From Paracoccus sediminilitoris (GTDB lineage: Bacteria > Pseudomonadota > Alphaproteobacteria > Rhodobacterales > Rhodobacteraceae): a stretch of DNA of 64,000 bases. The notes below the pieces were generated by a model that saw nothing but the letters and a program-made list of their open reading frames with translations, had not been told where the DNA came from and ran no database searches. Positions 23,205 through 31,351 of this stretch are shown here, in pieces; positions within the stretch are counted from its first letter, which is position 1, and each line of letters begins with the position of its first letter. The stretch covers positions 124,001 to 188,000 of the forward strand of contig NZ_QJPK01000002.1 of assembly GCF_003259195.1 (NCBI RefSeq), read 5' to 3'. Both the position numbers and the translations under genes were made by a program.

Positions 23205-23812
23205 TGCAGCACCAGCGTGTTGCGATAGCCGGGGGACTGGTCGGTGGCGGCGCGCAATTCGCGGATCGGATCCTTGGGATCATCCATGACGAAGGTCAGG
23301 GTCAGCGAATCGAACCCCTTCATCCGGGCGGCGTTCTGATCCTGGGCGAAGGGCTTGAAAGTCGCGACCTTCCGGCCATCCTGTTCGGTGATCTCTCCGC
23401 CGCGAAAGATGGCATCCTTCATCCGGTTGCGGATGTAATGCGGGCTGCCCCCGGTCAGGGCGGCCATGTCGCGCACGGTCTCTTCCAGGAAATAGGTCAG
23501 CACCGGGTCGCCCGCCGAAATCGGAAACGGTCCGATCTTGCGGTTCGCCGCATCGCCCTGCTGCTGCAGCTGCAGCACCGGCTGCTGGTCCGAGGGGTCG
23601 ATGATCTGGCTCAGGATCAATCGGCTATCGGCTGTCGGGCGGAACCTTTCGACGGCGGGACCTTCGACGGTCATCTGCCATTCCAGGGCTTCCTGCCCCA
23701 GATCCCACGGGCCGCGTTCGGAAAAGACCGCATCGCCCGCCTCGGCGGCAAGCCCGGCCTGAGGCATCGAAAGGGCTGCCCAAAGGGCAATGGCAATGGC
23801 GCGTTTCATCAT
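23201..23812 (-). CDS. Secreted protein of unknown function, upstream partner of the cysteine protein
   Basis: A 203-residue protein with a clear signal peptide (MMKRAIAIALWAALS, cleavage near LAA). The mature part has an acidic, strand-rich character and no cysteine. The ATG at 23812 has GGAGG 7 bases upstream. It ends four bases into the start of the 111-residue protein. It follows the hybrid kinase gene by 84 bases in the same direction. I do not recognise the family; a periplasmic role linked to the quinoprotein system is only suggested by position. Confidence 0.65.
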   Translation of the reverse strand: MMKRAIAIALWAALSMPQAGLAAEAGDAVFSERGPWDLGQEALEWQMTVEGPAVERFRPTADSRLILSQIIDPSDQQPVLQLQQQGDAANRKIGPFPISAGDPVLTYFLEETVRDMAALTGGSPHYIRNRMKDAIFRGGEITEQDGRKVATFKPFAQDQNAARMKGFDSLTLTFVMDDPKDPIRELRAATDQSPGYRNTLVLQ

Positions 23813-23896
23813 CTCTCGTCCTCCCAAACGTGGGGCCATGATGGGGCAGTGAACGGGGATCGCAAGCCCCGCAATCGGTCCTGTCCACCCTTGGTC

Positions 23897-25219
23897 TTAG
23901 GCCAGAAGCCGACCCAGCATCTCGGCCAGCTCAGGGGGGCGCACGGGCTTTTCCAGCAGATGCACCCCCATCGCCGAACAGGTCCGCGCGATGATTGCGT
24001 CGCGATGGGCCGTGACCATCACGGCGGGCACGGGACGGTCGGATGCGGCCCGCAGCGCCTCGATGGCCGCGACGCCGGTATCACCGTTTTCCAGGTGGTA
24101 ATCGGCCAGGATGACGTCGGGCGGCTCGTCCCCCATGGTGGCCAGCGCCTCGGCCGTGCCGCCGGCGATGCGGGGAACCATGCCCAGACGGTCGCGCAGG
24201 ATCATCTCATAGCCGCGGCGCATGTCGGGATCGTTCTCGACGACCAGCGCGACCCGCCCGCGCAGGGCCAGGATGGCGGCATCGGTCGGCTTGTCGGGCT
24301 TGGCCTCGCGGGCGTCGATCAGGGGCAGGCCGACGCGGAAGGTGGTGCCCCGCATCGCCTCGGAACTGAAGCTGATCGGATGACCCAGCTTGGCACAGGC
24401 GCGGCGGACGATGGACAGGCCCAGGCCCATGCCGGGCGTCGCCTGATCATGGGTCAGGCGCTGGAATTCATCAAAGATGCGGTTGCGGTCAACGGCCGGA
24501 ATGCCGATCCCCGTGTCATGAATGGTCAGCCAGCACATGCCACCCCGCCGCCTTGCGCCGACGATAACCCCACCCTTATTTGTGTATTTGATGGCGTTCG
24601 ATACAAGATTTTGTGCGATACGCCGCAGAAAGACCGGATCGCTTTCCACAACCAGGTCCGTCGGGCGGAACCCCAGCCGCAGGTCCTTGGCATCGGCCAG
24701 GGGCGCGAATTCGGCGGCCAGCCTGCGGAACAGATCGCCCAAAGGAACGGGCTGGCGGTTGAATTCGATCCGCTGGCTGTCCAGCCGAGAGATGTCCAGC
24801 ACCGCGTGCATCAGCTGTTCGACCGATTCAAAGGCGCTGCCCAGCCTGTTGGTCAGCTCTGTCTGATGATCGTCCATGGGCGTGTCCGCCAGCGCCGACA
24901 GGAACAGCCGCGCCGCCGACAAGGGCTGCAACAGGTCATGGCTGGCCGCGCGCAGGAAACGGGTCTTGGACCGGTTCGCCTCTTCGGCCGAGGCGCGGGC
25001 CACGGCCAGTTCGCGGTTGCGCTGCGACAGGTCTGTCATCGCCCGTTCCAGGTCCCGGGTGCGGGCCAGGACCTCCTGCTCCAGCGCGACGGCGGCCTGG
25101 AACATCGACCAGGCCGATCCGCGCGATTCTTCCAGCCGGTCGATACGGTCGATCAGGACGGCGTTGATGCGGTCCAGCTTCTGGACCTGACGCGCGGGGG
25201 TGTCGTCGTCACGCAGCAT
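23897..25219 (-). CDS. Hybrid sensor histidine kinase (NahK/ErcS'-like)
   Basis: A 440-residue soluble hybrid kinase. A coiled coil spans about residues 10-85. The H-box is FLRAASHDLLQPL with H94. The N-box is NLVSNAIKYT and the G-boxes are DTGIGI and GMGLGLSI. A receiver domain covers about 320-440, with D373 as phosphoacceptor (ILADYHLENGD). There is no transmembrane or sensory domain, so input should come from a partner. The FIST protein encoded just upstream, overlapping by 11 bases, is the obvious candidate, as NosP is for NahK in Pseudomonas. FlhS of Paracoccus C1 metabolism is a possible equivalent. Confidence 0.85.
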   Translation of the reverse strand: MLRDDDTPARQVQKLDRINAVLIDRIDRLEESRGSAWSMFQAAVALEQEVLARTRDLERAMTDLSQRNRELAVARASAEEANRSKTRFLRAASHDLLQPLSAARLFLSALADTPMDDHQTELTNRLGSAFESVEQLMHAVLDISRLDSQRIEFNRQPVPLGDLFRRLAAEFAPLADAKDLRLGFRPTDLVVESDPVFLRRIAQNLVSNAIKYTNKGGVIVGARRRGGMCWLTIHDTGIGIPAVDRNRIFDEFQRLTHDQATPGMGLGLSIVRRACAKLGHPISFSSEAMRGTTFRVGLPLIDAREAKPDKPTDAAILALRGRVALVVENDPDMRRGYEMILRDRLGMVPRIAGGTAEALATMGDEPPDVILADYHLENGDTGVAAIEALRAASDRPVPAVMVTAHRDAIIARTCSAMGVHLLEKPVRPPELAEMLGRLLA

Positions 25220-26372
25220 CGCTGTCCCCGGCCTTGGGGGCCATGAAGGCCAGCCCCACGAAGGTCTGGTTCACATGCATGCCGCAATGCTGTTCGCCAT
25301 AGGTGTTGAACCCGGCAATGCGATAGCGGCGATACATGGCCGACATGCAATCGGTCAGCCCGGCGCGTTCCAGCGCCAGCCGGCGCAGGATGCAGTCGAA
25401 GGCCAGGACCATCAACGGTGGGCGGGGCAGGGCATCCAGCGCGTCGGAAAACCCCTGGGTCATGTCCTCGGCCCGTCCCAGGGTCAGCACGGTGCCGATG
25501 TCGATGGCCGACAGCAGGGACAGGCCGTCATCTTCGGTCACTGCACTGATGGCGCGGACATGGTGACGGCGCCCCATGCGCAGCAGCAGCGGATGGCGCG
25601 CGAATTCCGACGGCGTCAACCTGTCGGGGCTGAGTCCGGTCAGCCGCGCATATTCCAGCGCGGCGGGTTCGGCATTCAGTTCCAGGATGCGCCGTTTTTC
25701 GGGAATGGCGGCGGTGACGACGGCGCGGATCGGGGTGGGGCTGAAATGGGCGAAGGTCACCTCGGAAATGTCCAGATCCGTCTCGACCAGCATGAAGACC
25801 GCGACATTGGACATCACCCGCGATTGCGCCAGCAGAGAGGTGCGTTCGAAATCCAGCCCGTCGCCCGCCGACCCCCCGATCACCGGCAGCGATGGCAGGG
25901 CCGCGTCCAGGGTGGCGACCAGCGCGTCCTCTTGTCCCGAAAGACCGTCGACCAGCAGCAGACCGAAAAGATTGCGGCGGGGATGGGGACGAAAGGCCCG
26001 GTGCATGTGCCGCAGCCCCGCCAGCCAATCCGACACCGGAAGCGCCGAGATGTCGGGCAGCACCATCGCCCGCGCCCGGAACTGCGCCGCCGGAAAGCCG
26101 ATGGCCACCACGCTGTCGCTGGCATAGCCCTGTGGCCCGATCTCTCCGGCCGATGAACAGCCGGTGATGACGCAATCAGGGGGCAGGTGGTCGCGCAACG
26201 CGGCGTCCAGATCCGCCAGCTGCTGGCCCTGCGCCCCGAACAGCAGCACCAGCGCGGGATTGATGCCGCGCAGGCCGTCCAGCAGGGTCGGGACCAGATT
26301 GGCCCCGCCGCGGTCAGCCTGCACGGCCACCGGCCCGGATGCGCCCTCCTTCGCCGCCGGGTCGGTATGCAT
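25209..26372 (-). CDS. FIST-domain sensor protein (NosP-like)
   Basis: A 387-residue cytoplasmic protein with FIST_N (about residues 25-215, with ITGCSSAGEIGPQGY and VIGGSAGDGLDF) and FIST_C (about 220-375, ending in IAGFNTYGEQHCGMHVNQT). FIST proteins sense small ligands; NosP binds haem and nitric oxide and inhibits its co-encoded kinase. The start overlaps the response-regulator stop by one base (TGATG), and the end overlaps the kinase start by 11 bases, so the three form one coupled unit. The ligand here is unknown. HCGMHVNQT is the conserved C-terminal motif. Confidence 0.82.
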   Translation of the reverse strand: MHTDPAAKEGASGPVAVQADRGGANLVPTLLDGLRGINPALVLLFGAQGQQLADLDAALRDHLPPDCVITGCSSAGEIGPQGYASDSVVAIGFPAAQFRARAMVLPDISALPVSDWLAGLRHMHRAFRPHPRRNLFGLLLVDGLSGQEDALVATLDAALPSLPVIGGSAGDGLDFERTSLLAQSRVMSNVAVFMLVETDLDISEVTFAHFSPTPIRAVVTAAIPEKRRILELNAEPAALEYARLTGLSPDRLTPSEFARHPLLLRMGRRHHVRAISAVTEDDGLSLLSAIDIGTVLTLGRAEDMTQGFSDALDALPRPPLMVLAFDCILRRLALERAGLTDCMSAMYRRYRIAGFNTYGEQHCGMHVNQTFVGLAFMAPKAGDSDAA

Positions 26373-27079
26373 CACCCGGCCTCGAAAAGCCGGATAGAAT
26401 TGGCCAGCAGCACCGCCTGCGTGCGGCGGCGTGCGTTGATCTTGGACATGATCGCCGTGATGTGGGTCTTGACCGTGGCCTCGGCGATCGACAGCTCGTA
26501 GCTGATCTCCTTGTTGGCCTTGCCCTTGCAGATCAGCCGCAGGATCTTCATTTGCTGCGGCGTCAGCGAGGCGAAGCGGCGGGCCAGTTCGGCCCGTGCC
26601 TGATCCTCGGCACCGTCCAGTTCGGGGCAATATCCCTCGGGGGTGACATGTTCGCCCTCCCACATGCGGCGCAGGCTGTCGACCAGCGCCTCGCGCGACA
26701 GGGACTTGCTGATGTAACCCTGTGCGCCCGCCGCCATCGCAGCCGAGATCATCGCCCCTTCCAGATCGGCCGAGATCATCGTGATGGGTACGTCGGGCAA
26801 TTGCCGACGCAGCGTGACGATGCCTTCGGCACCGCGGGCATCGGGCAGGTTCAGGTCCAGGATCACGGCATCGGGCGCGCCCTGCGCCCGGATCTGTTCG
26901 ACGGCAGCCGCCAGGCTGCGCGCCGTGCGGACATTCTTCAATCCGAAGCTGATCTTCAAAGTCAGCGCCAGCGCATCACACATCAACGGATGATCATCGA
27001 CGATCAGGATTTCACGGACCTGGTCGGCGGTGGGTCGCGGTGACGGCACAGGGCGCGCCTGAATGGCGGCTGCGGTCAT
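26372..27079 (-). CDS. LuxR/NarL-family response regulator
   Basis: A 235-residue regulator. The receiver domain (about residues 23-140) has the acidic pocket VDDH, phosphoacceptor D75 in ILDLNLPD, and K125 in GYISKS. A LuxR helix-turn-helix spans about 165-232 (LTPQQMKILRL, then ATVKTHI). It is encoded with a FIST protein and a hybrid kinase and next to the PQQ operon, like the AgmR/ErbR/EraR regulators of alcohol oxidation in Pseudomonas and FlhR in Paracoccus. The ATG at 27079 has GGAGGAA upstream. Confidence 0.88.
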   Translation of the reverse strand: MTAAAIQARPVPSPRPTADQVREILIVDDHPLMCDALALTLKISFGLKNVRTARSLAAAVEQIRAQGAPDAVILDLNLPDARGAEGIVTLRRQLPDVPITMISADLEGAMISAAMAAGAQGYISKSLSREALVDSLRRMWEGEHVTPEGYCPELDGAEDQARAELARRFASLTPQQMKILRLICKGKANKEISYELSIAEATVKTHITAIMSKINARRRTQAVLLANSIRLFEAG

Positions 27080-27138
27080 GGCATTCCTCCCTGGGTATCG
27101 GCGGTGCCCCCTCCTCGAGGCGTCCCGTCCGAAGGTCC

Positions 27139-27166
27139 AGTTTAGGTAAGGTTGCACATAAAGCAA
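27139..27166 (-). promoter_or_regulatory. Candidate promoter of the response-regulator operon
   Basis: On the minus strand TTGCTT (27166-27161) and TAAACT (27144-27139) are 16 bases apart. A TTAGGT element (27142-27147, plus strand) overlaps the -10. Confidence 0.4.
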
Positions 27167-27176
27167 GCGTCATGGC

Positions 27177-27190
27177 GCGACCTAAGTCGC
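27177..27190. promoter_or_regulatory. Palindrome upstream of the response-regulator promoter
   Basis: GCGAC-CTAA-GTCGC, with perfect 5-base arms, is centred about 50 bases before the predicted transcription start. It contains ACCTAA, the complement of the TTAGGT seen at the pqqA promoter. It could be an operator or simply a weak hairpin ending the pqq transcript. Confidence 0.35.
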
Positions 27191-27215
27191 ATGATCCGCG
27201 ATTGGTCCTTGGGTC

Positions 27216-28007
27216 CTAGCCGCTGACCGGCTGGAAGGTTTCGTCCCAGACGTTGCCTTCGGTATCCTCGACATGGACATGGATCGGGCGACCGTCATCC
27301 TGATAGGCAAAACGGAAGACCGGGTCCTCGGCGACCGAGATGCCCGCCGCCATCGTGAACAGCACATCGTCCCCCTGGCGCACTTCCAGCTTGTCGATGA
27401 AATGGGCGGGGATGTTCAACAACGTGTACTGATCGCGCTGCAGCCCCGAAAAATTGGGGTGGCGAATCATCAGCGTGCCGATGTCGCGGCCGTCCTCGGT
27501 CGCGGTCCGCCAGCGCATCTGGCCCATGGTGCGCGTCACCTCGGCCATGTTCTTGCCCGCCGGGGCCGAACAGCCGCCCGCCGCCTTGACAAAGCGCCCC
27601 GCCATGACCTGCGATCCGTCGGCGGTCGTGGCGATGCTGCGCAGGTCGGAATAGCGGTCGACGCGGACGCGCATTTCGAAATCCAGCGGCATCAGCGCAT
27701 CGCCGAAGGTGTATTCCGCGGCGACGGGCGCCGGATTTTCGTCGATGACGATCGTCGCCGCGGTCACCGGCGGCGCGTCCCGGGGCTGGATCAGCCGCAC
27801 AGGCACGATGGCGGGATCATTGGCGCGATGGGGCGCGGTCAGGTCGATCACCCCCGGATCGACGGGCGGTTCGGTCACAAGACCCACGACGGATTCGCGG
27901 ATGTCCTCCCATGTGGGCGAGGGTTGCAGCGGGTTGTCCGGTGGCGTGCCCTGAGCCCAAAGGGGCGTGGCCAGCGCAAGCGCCGCGGCGATCAGCCAAG
28001 GCTTCAT
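27216..28007 (-). CDS. Quinoprotein dehydrogenase-associated SoxYZ-like carrier
   Basis: A 263-residue periplasmic protein with a signal peptide (about residues 1-18, cleavage after LWA). A SoxY-like N-terminal part ends at KAAGGCSAP with a single conserved cysteine (C146). A SoxZ-like immunoglobulin part follows (TLMIRHPNFSGLQRD to the end). This fused SoxYZ family occurs with PQQ-dependent dehydrogenases; its exact role is unsettled. It follows pqqE by three bases and is surely co-transcribed with it. Confidence 0.85.
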   Translation of the reverse strand: MKPWLIAAALALATPLWAQGTPPDNPLQPSPTWEDIRESVVGLVTEPPVDPGVIDLTAPHRANDPAIVPVRLIQPRDAPPVTAATIVIDENPAPVAAEYTFGDALMPLDFEMRVRVDRYSDLRSIATTADGSQVMAGRFVKAAGGCSAPAGKNMAEVTRTMGQMRWRTATEDGRDIGTLMIRHPNFSGLQRDQYTLLNIPAHFIDKLEVRQGDDVLFTMAAGISVAEDPVFRFAYQDDGRPIHVHVEDTEGNVWDETFQPVSG

Positions 28008-28010
28008 GTC

Positions 28011-29147
28011 CTATCCTCCCTTTGACATGCGCCGATAGACGAACTCGGTCGTGTCGGCAGCCGCATCCTCCTCGGCCCGCCGGACGATCTGCGCATGAAG
28101 CGGTGATTTGGAACAGACCGGGTCGGTTGCCCGCGCATCACCTGCCAAGGCCATAGCCTGACACCGACAGCCGCCGAAATCCACGTTTTTCCGTTCGCAG
28201 CTGGCGCAGGGTTCGGGCATCCATTCCGTGCCACGGAAGGCGTTGAAGCTGTCCGACAGGTGCCAGATATCCGACAGGCTGCGGTCCTGCACGTTCTCGA
28301 ACCGCATCCAGTCGATCGACTGCGCGGCGTGGCAGGGCAGGACCGTGCCATCCGGCCCCACATTCAGGCCAAGCGAGCCCCAGCCCCCCATGCAGGCCTT
28401 GGGATAGATGGCATGGTGATCGGCGGGGACGTAATCGATGACCATCCTGCCGCGCAGGCGGATGCGGGCCTCGTTGACGATCCGACGCGCCGTTTCGGCC
28501 TGGTCGCGGGTCGGCATCAGCGCCTTGCGGTTCAGCTCGGCCCATCCGTGGAACTGGACGGTCGCCACCTCGATCCGGCGAGCGCCAAGACGCTCGGCCA
28601 GTGCGATCATGTCGGGCAGGCGGTCCATGTTCTGGCGGTGCACGACGGCGTTGATGGTCAGCGGAAAGCCGATTTCGGTCACCCAATCGGCAAAGCCCAT
28701 CTTCTTGTCCCAAGACCCGAAATGGCCGCTGATGCGGTCGGCCATGTCGGGGCGGATGCCCTGCAGCGACAGCTGGACGTGATCGACCCCCGCCGCATCC
28801 AGTTCCAGCAGCCGGTCACGGGTGATGCCGATCCCCGAGGTGATCAGGTTCACATAGAGCCCCGCGTCGCGCGCATGGGTCACGATCTGCGCCAGGTCAC
28901 GCCGGGCGCCCGGTTCCCCGCCCGAGATATGGACCTGCAGCACGCCCAAGTCGGCGGCCTGACGGAAGACGCGGCCCCAGTCATCGGCGCTGATTTCCGT
29001 TTTGGCGCGGATCAGCTCGACCGGGTTTGAGCAATAGGGGCAGGCCAGCGGGCAGCGATGTGTGATCTCGGCCAGCATGGCCATGGGCAAGCCGGGGGTC
29101 ACGGTGTTGCCGTCAAGGTCGCGGGGCTGTGCGGGAAGATCCTTCAT
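28011..29147 (-). CDS. pqqE: PQQ biosynthesis radical SAM protein PqqE
   Basis: A 378-residue radical SAM enzyme that links the glutamate and tyrosine side chains of PqqA, the first step of PQQ formation. The SAM cluster cysteines are C32, C36 and C39 in CPLACPYCS. The C-terminal SPASM-type cluster region has CMGGWGS and CASCERK. The start overlaps the pqqD stop by four bases (ATGA). Confidence 0.95.
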   Translation of the reverse strand: MKDLPAQPRDLDGNTVTPGLPMAMLAEITHRCPLACPYCSNPVELIRAKTEISADDWGRVFRQAADLGVLQVHISGGEPGARRDLAQIVTHARDAGLYVNLITSGIGITRDRLLELDAAGVDHVQLSLQGIRPDMADRISGHFGSWDKKMGFADWVTEIGFPLTINAVVHRQNMDRLPDMIALAERLGARRIEVATVQFHGWAELNRKALMPTRDQAETARRIVNEARIRLRGRMVIDYVPADHHAIYPKACMGGWGSLGLNVGPDGTVLPCHAAQSIDWMRFENVQDRSLSDIWHLSDSFNAFRGTEWMPEPCASCERKNVDFGGCRCQAMALAGDARATDPVCSKSPLHAQIVRRAEEDAAADTTEFVYRRMSKGG

Positions 29148-29437
29148 GTGATGTCCCGCAGGAAGACCATGCGCCTCTCAATCAGCCCGGTCAGAAAGTC
29201 GCGGACATCGCCCTCGATCTGTTCCACCGGCGCGTCATAGCGGGCGGCCAGATCCCGCGTGATCTGCGCCAGGCTGCGTGCGCCGTCCAGTTCGCCCAGG
29301 ATGGCATCGCCGATCTGGTCCAGCTGCATGGCGCGTTCGGGGGCCTGCAGAACGCGGATGTTGCGCAGCTGGTCGTTTTCCAACCGCACGCCGCGCGGCA
29401 GATAGGGGACGTCGTCGGGGGTGATCAGCGCGGTCAT
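29144..29437 (-). CDS. pqqD: PQQ biosynthesis peptide chaperone PqqD
   Basis: A 97-residue winged-helix-like peptide chaperone (RRE fold) that binds PqqA and presents it to PqqE. The family pattern is present: PYLPRGVRL at the start and a helical QLDQIGDAIL block. The ATG at 29437 overlaps the pqqC stop (ATGA), and its own stop overlaps the pqqE start. Confidence 0.92.
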   Translation of the reverse strand: MTALITPDDVPYLPRGVRLENDQLRNIRVLQAPERAMQLDQIGDAILGELDGARSLAQITRDLAARYDAPVEQIEGDVRDFLTGLIERRMVFLRDIT

Positions 29438-30186
29438 GACAGCATCCCTTCGCCCGGTTGCCACGCGCCCGGCGGCGTGTTGCCCATGACATAGCCGTTC
29501 CACAGTGCATCCAGCTGTGCCCACAGGACATCCGTCTTGAAGATCAGCGCCGCCGCCGCCGCATCCTGCTTTTCGCGGGTGTCGGCATGGGTCAACACGT
29601 AATCCAGGCCGAACTTGACGTCGTCGGGGGCCTCGGTCAGGCGCTTGCGGAAATAGGCCAGGCTGCTGTCATCGGCGAAGTCGTAATGGGCCAGCAGCCC
29701 TTCGATGCGTTGGGCGTGGATCTTGGGGGCGAACAGCTCGGTCAGGCTGGCGGCGACCGCGTCCAGCAGTGGCATGTCCCGCACGAAGCGGACATAGGCA
29801 TCGACCGCAAAGCGCGTCGCGGGCATGATGCCCACGCCCGATGCGACATAGTCGGGGTCCAGCCCCACGGCCTGTGCCAAGGCCAGCCAGCGCCGGATGC
29901 CCCCGCCTTCGGTGGTGCCGCCGTCATGATCCTCGATCCGCTTGCGCCATGCGCGGCGCAGGTCGGGATCCTCGACGCGCGACATGAAGGCCGCGTCCTT
30001 CATGGGGATGCGCGACTGGTACATCCAGCGGTTGATGACCCAGGCCCGGACCTCGTCAGGGGTGCAATCGCCGCCATGCAGGCGGGCGTGGAACGGGTGG
30101 CGGTCGTGATATCGCTCGGCCCCGATGGCGCGCAGCCGCGCCTCGAAATCCTGGCGCGATTGCGCCTGATTCTGGATGTCCTTCAC
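29434..30186 (-). CDS. pqqC: Pyrroloquinoline-quinone synthase PqqC
   Basis: A 250-residue cofactor-free oxidase that closes the ring and carries out the final eight-electron oxidation to PQQ. The seven-helix TenA-like fold is recognisable by RYHDRHPFHARLH, NRWMYQSRIP and GGGIRRWL. It begins with GTG, overlapping the pqqB stop as GTGA. Confidence 0.95.
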   Translation of the reverse strand: MKDIQNQAQSRQDFEARLRAIGAERYHDRHPFHARLHGGDCTPDEVRAWVINRWMYQSRIPMKDAAFMSRVEDPDLRRAWRKRIEDHDGGTTEGGGIRRWLALAQAVGLDPDYVASGVGIMPATRFAVDAYVRFVRDMPLLDAVAASLTELFAPKIHAQRIEGLLAHYDFADDSSLAYFRKRLTEAPDDVKFGLDYVLTHADTREKQDAAAAALIFKTDVLWAQLDALWNGYVMGNTPPGAWQPGEGMLS

Positions 30187-31064
30187 GGCAAGATCTCCAT
30201 TCCGTCGCGACCCACCTGCCAGCCCTGTGCGCGGGCCTGGGCCGTCTGCGCGCTGTCGGGGTCGGTCAGCGGGTTCGAATTGTTCATATGCACGAAGATC
30301 CGCTGCCCGATGGACACCCCATCCAGCGCGGTCATCGTGTCGGTCGCGGCCATGTGGCCCATCCGGCGACCCGTTTTGACGCCCAGACCCATGCGGATCA
30401 TCTCGTCATCCTCCCACAGGGTGCCGTCGAACAGCAGCGCATCGGCGCCGTCGATCCGAGCCTTCAGCCAGTTGGGCATGTCGGCGCAGCCGGGGATGTA
30501 GAAGGCGCGCTTGCCCCCGGCTTTCAGTTCGACACCGACCGTGGTCTCTCCGACCAGGCCGGTCTGAACCTCGCCCTGTTCCTGATACAGCGGCACCTTG
30601 CCCGGCACAGCAAACAGCGTTGCGGTCAGGCCGGGGGCCAAGTCGACGGTCTGGTCCAAGGTGACGGTCCGGCGCGGCACCAGATCGGCGCGCAGGGCGC
30701 CGATCATCGGGTTCGCCGCCAAGGCATCATGGATCGCCTGCGTTGCAAACAGATCATAGGGCTGGCTTTCGCGCAGCGTCAGCAGCCCCGCCACATGGTC
30801 GATATCCCCATTCGTGACCAGCACCGACCGCAGTGGCATGTCGCGGGGGCCGGTGGGGTGCAGGGCAGGAGTCGCCGCCAGTTGCATGCGGATGTCGGGG
30901 GACGCATTCAGGATCGCCCAGTCCTGCCCGTCCGCGCTGACCGCGACTGAACTTTGCGTCAGCGAGGGTATCCGCCCTGCACGCGCCGCTTTGCAATTGT
31001 CGCATCCGCAATTCCACTGAGGCAGGCCGCCACCGGCCGCTGCCCCCAAGATGATGATCCGCAT
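30183..31064 (-). CDS. pqqB: PQQ biosynthesis protein PqqB
   Basis: A 293-residue metallo-beta-lactamase-fold protein, described as an iron-dependent hydroxylase acting on the tyrosine-derived precursor. It begins MRIIILGAAAGGG. The family NCGCDNC segment and the metal site NGDIDHVAGLLTL are visible. It is separated from pqqA by a strong hairpin, and it is coupled to pqqC by a four-base overlap. Confidence 0.94.
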   Translation of the reverse strand: MRIIILGAAAGGGLPQWNCGCDNCKAARAGRIPSLTQSSVAVSADGQDWAILNASPDIRMQLAATPALHPTGPRDMPLRSVLVTNGDIDHVAGLLTLRESQPYDLFATQAIHDALAANPMIGALRADLVPRRTVTLDQTVDLAPGLTATLFAVPGKVPLYQEQGEVQTGLVGETTVGVELKAGGKRAFYIPGCADMPNWLKARIDGADALLFDGTLWEDDEMIRMGLGVKTGRRMGHMAATDTMTALDGVSIGQRIFVHMNNSNPLTDPDSAQTAQARAQGWQVGRDGMEILP

Positions 31065-31080
31065 CAGACCCCGCTTTATG

Positions 31081-31112
31081 AAAAAGACCCCGTCCGACGG
31101 AATCGGACGGGG
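31081..31112 (-). terminator. Terminator or attenuator between pqqA and pqqB
   Basis: On the minus strand CCCCGTCCGA pairs perfectly with TCGGACGGGG around a 5-base loop, followed by TCTTTTT. It begins 27 bases after the pqqA stop. Partial read-through would make far more PqqA peptide than enzymes. Confidence 0.85.
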
Positions 31113-31138
31113 CCGTCGCTTTGCCGGTTAGGCAAGGC

Positions 31139-31231
31139 TCAGAACAGGACGGGTTCGTCCTCGGCCGGCGCATACATGTTGATTTCCATGCCGCAGGCGA
31201 TTTCAGTCAGGGTCGGTTTCTTCCAGGCCAT
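31139..31231 (-). CDS. pqqA: PQQ precursor peptide PqqA
   Basis: A 30-residue ribosomal peptide that is the substrate for PQQ synthesis. The glutamate and tyrosine to be cross-linked are E16 and Y20 in MEINMY, with the required spacing of three residues. The N-terminal MAWKKPTLTEI is typical. GGAGG lies 9 bases before the ATG. It is too short for most gene callers. Confidence 0.95.
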   Translation of the reverse strand: MAWKKPTLTEIACGMEINMYAPAEDEPVLF

Positions 31232-31282
31232 ACAAGATCCTCCTTCATGTCAGGTCCGCCACATCGAAGGCGACTGGATTCA

Positions 31283-31335
31283 AATGTAGATCAGGGGCAG
31301 GATGAATCAACCCGACAAAAGTCTTAAGGTTAGGT
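31283..31335 (-). promoter_or_regulatory. Candidate pqqA promoter with an upstream TTAGGT element
   Basis: On the minus strand TTGATT (31310-31305) and TACATT (31288-31283) are 16 bases apart, giving a leader of about 45 bases. TTAGGT (plus strand 31330-31335) lies about 56 bases before the predicted start, a normal activator position. The same hexamer is found upstream of the response-regulator gene. Confidence 0.4.
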
Positions 31336-31351
31336 CCGATGCGGGCGGATC

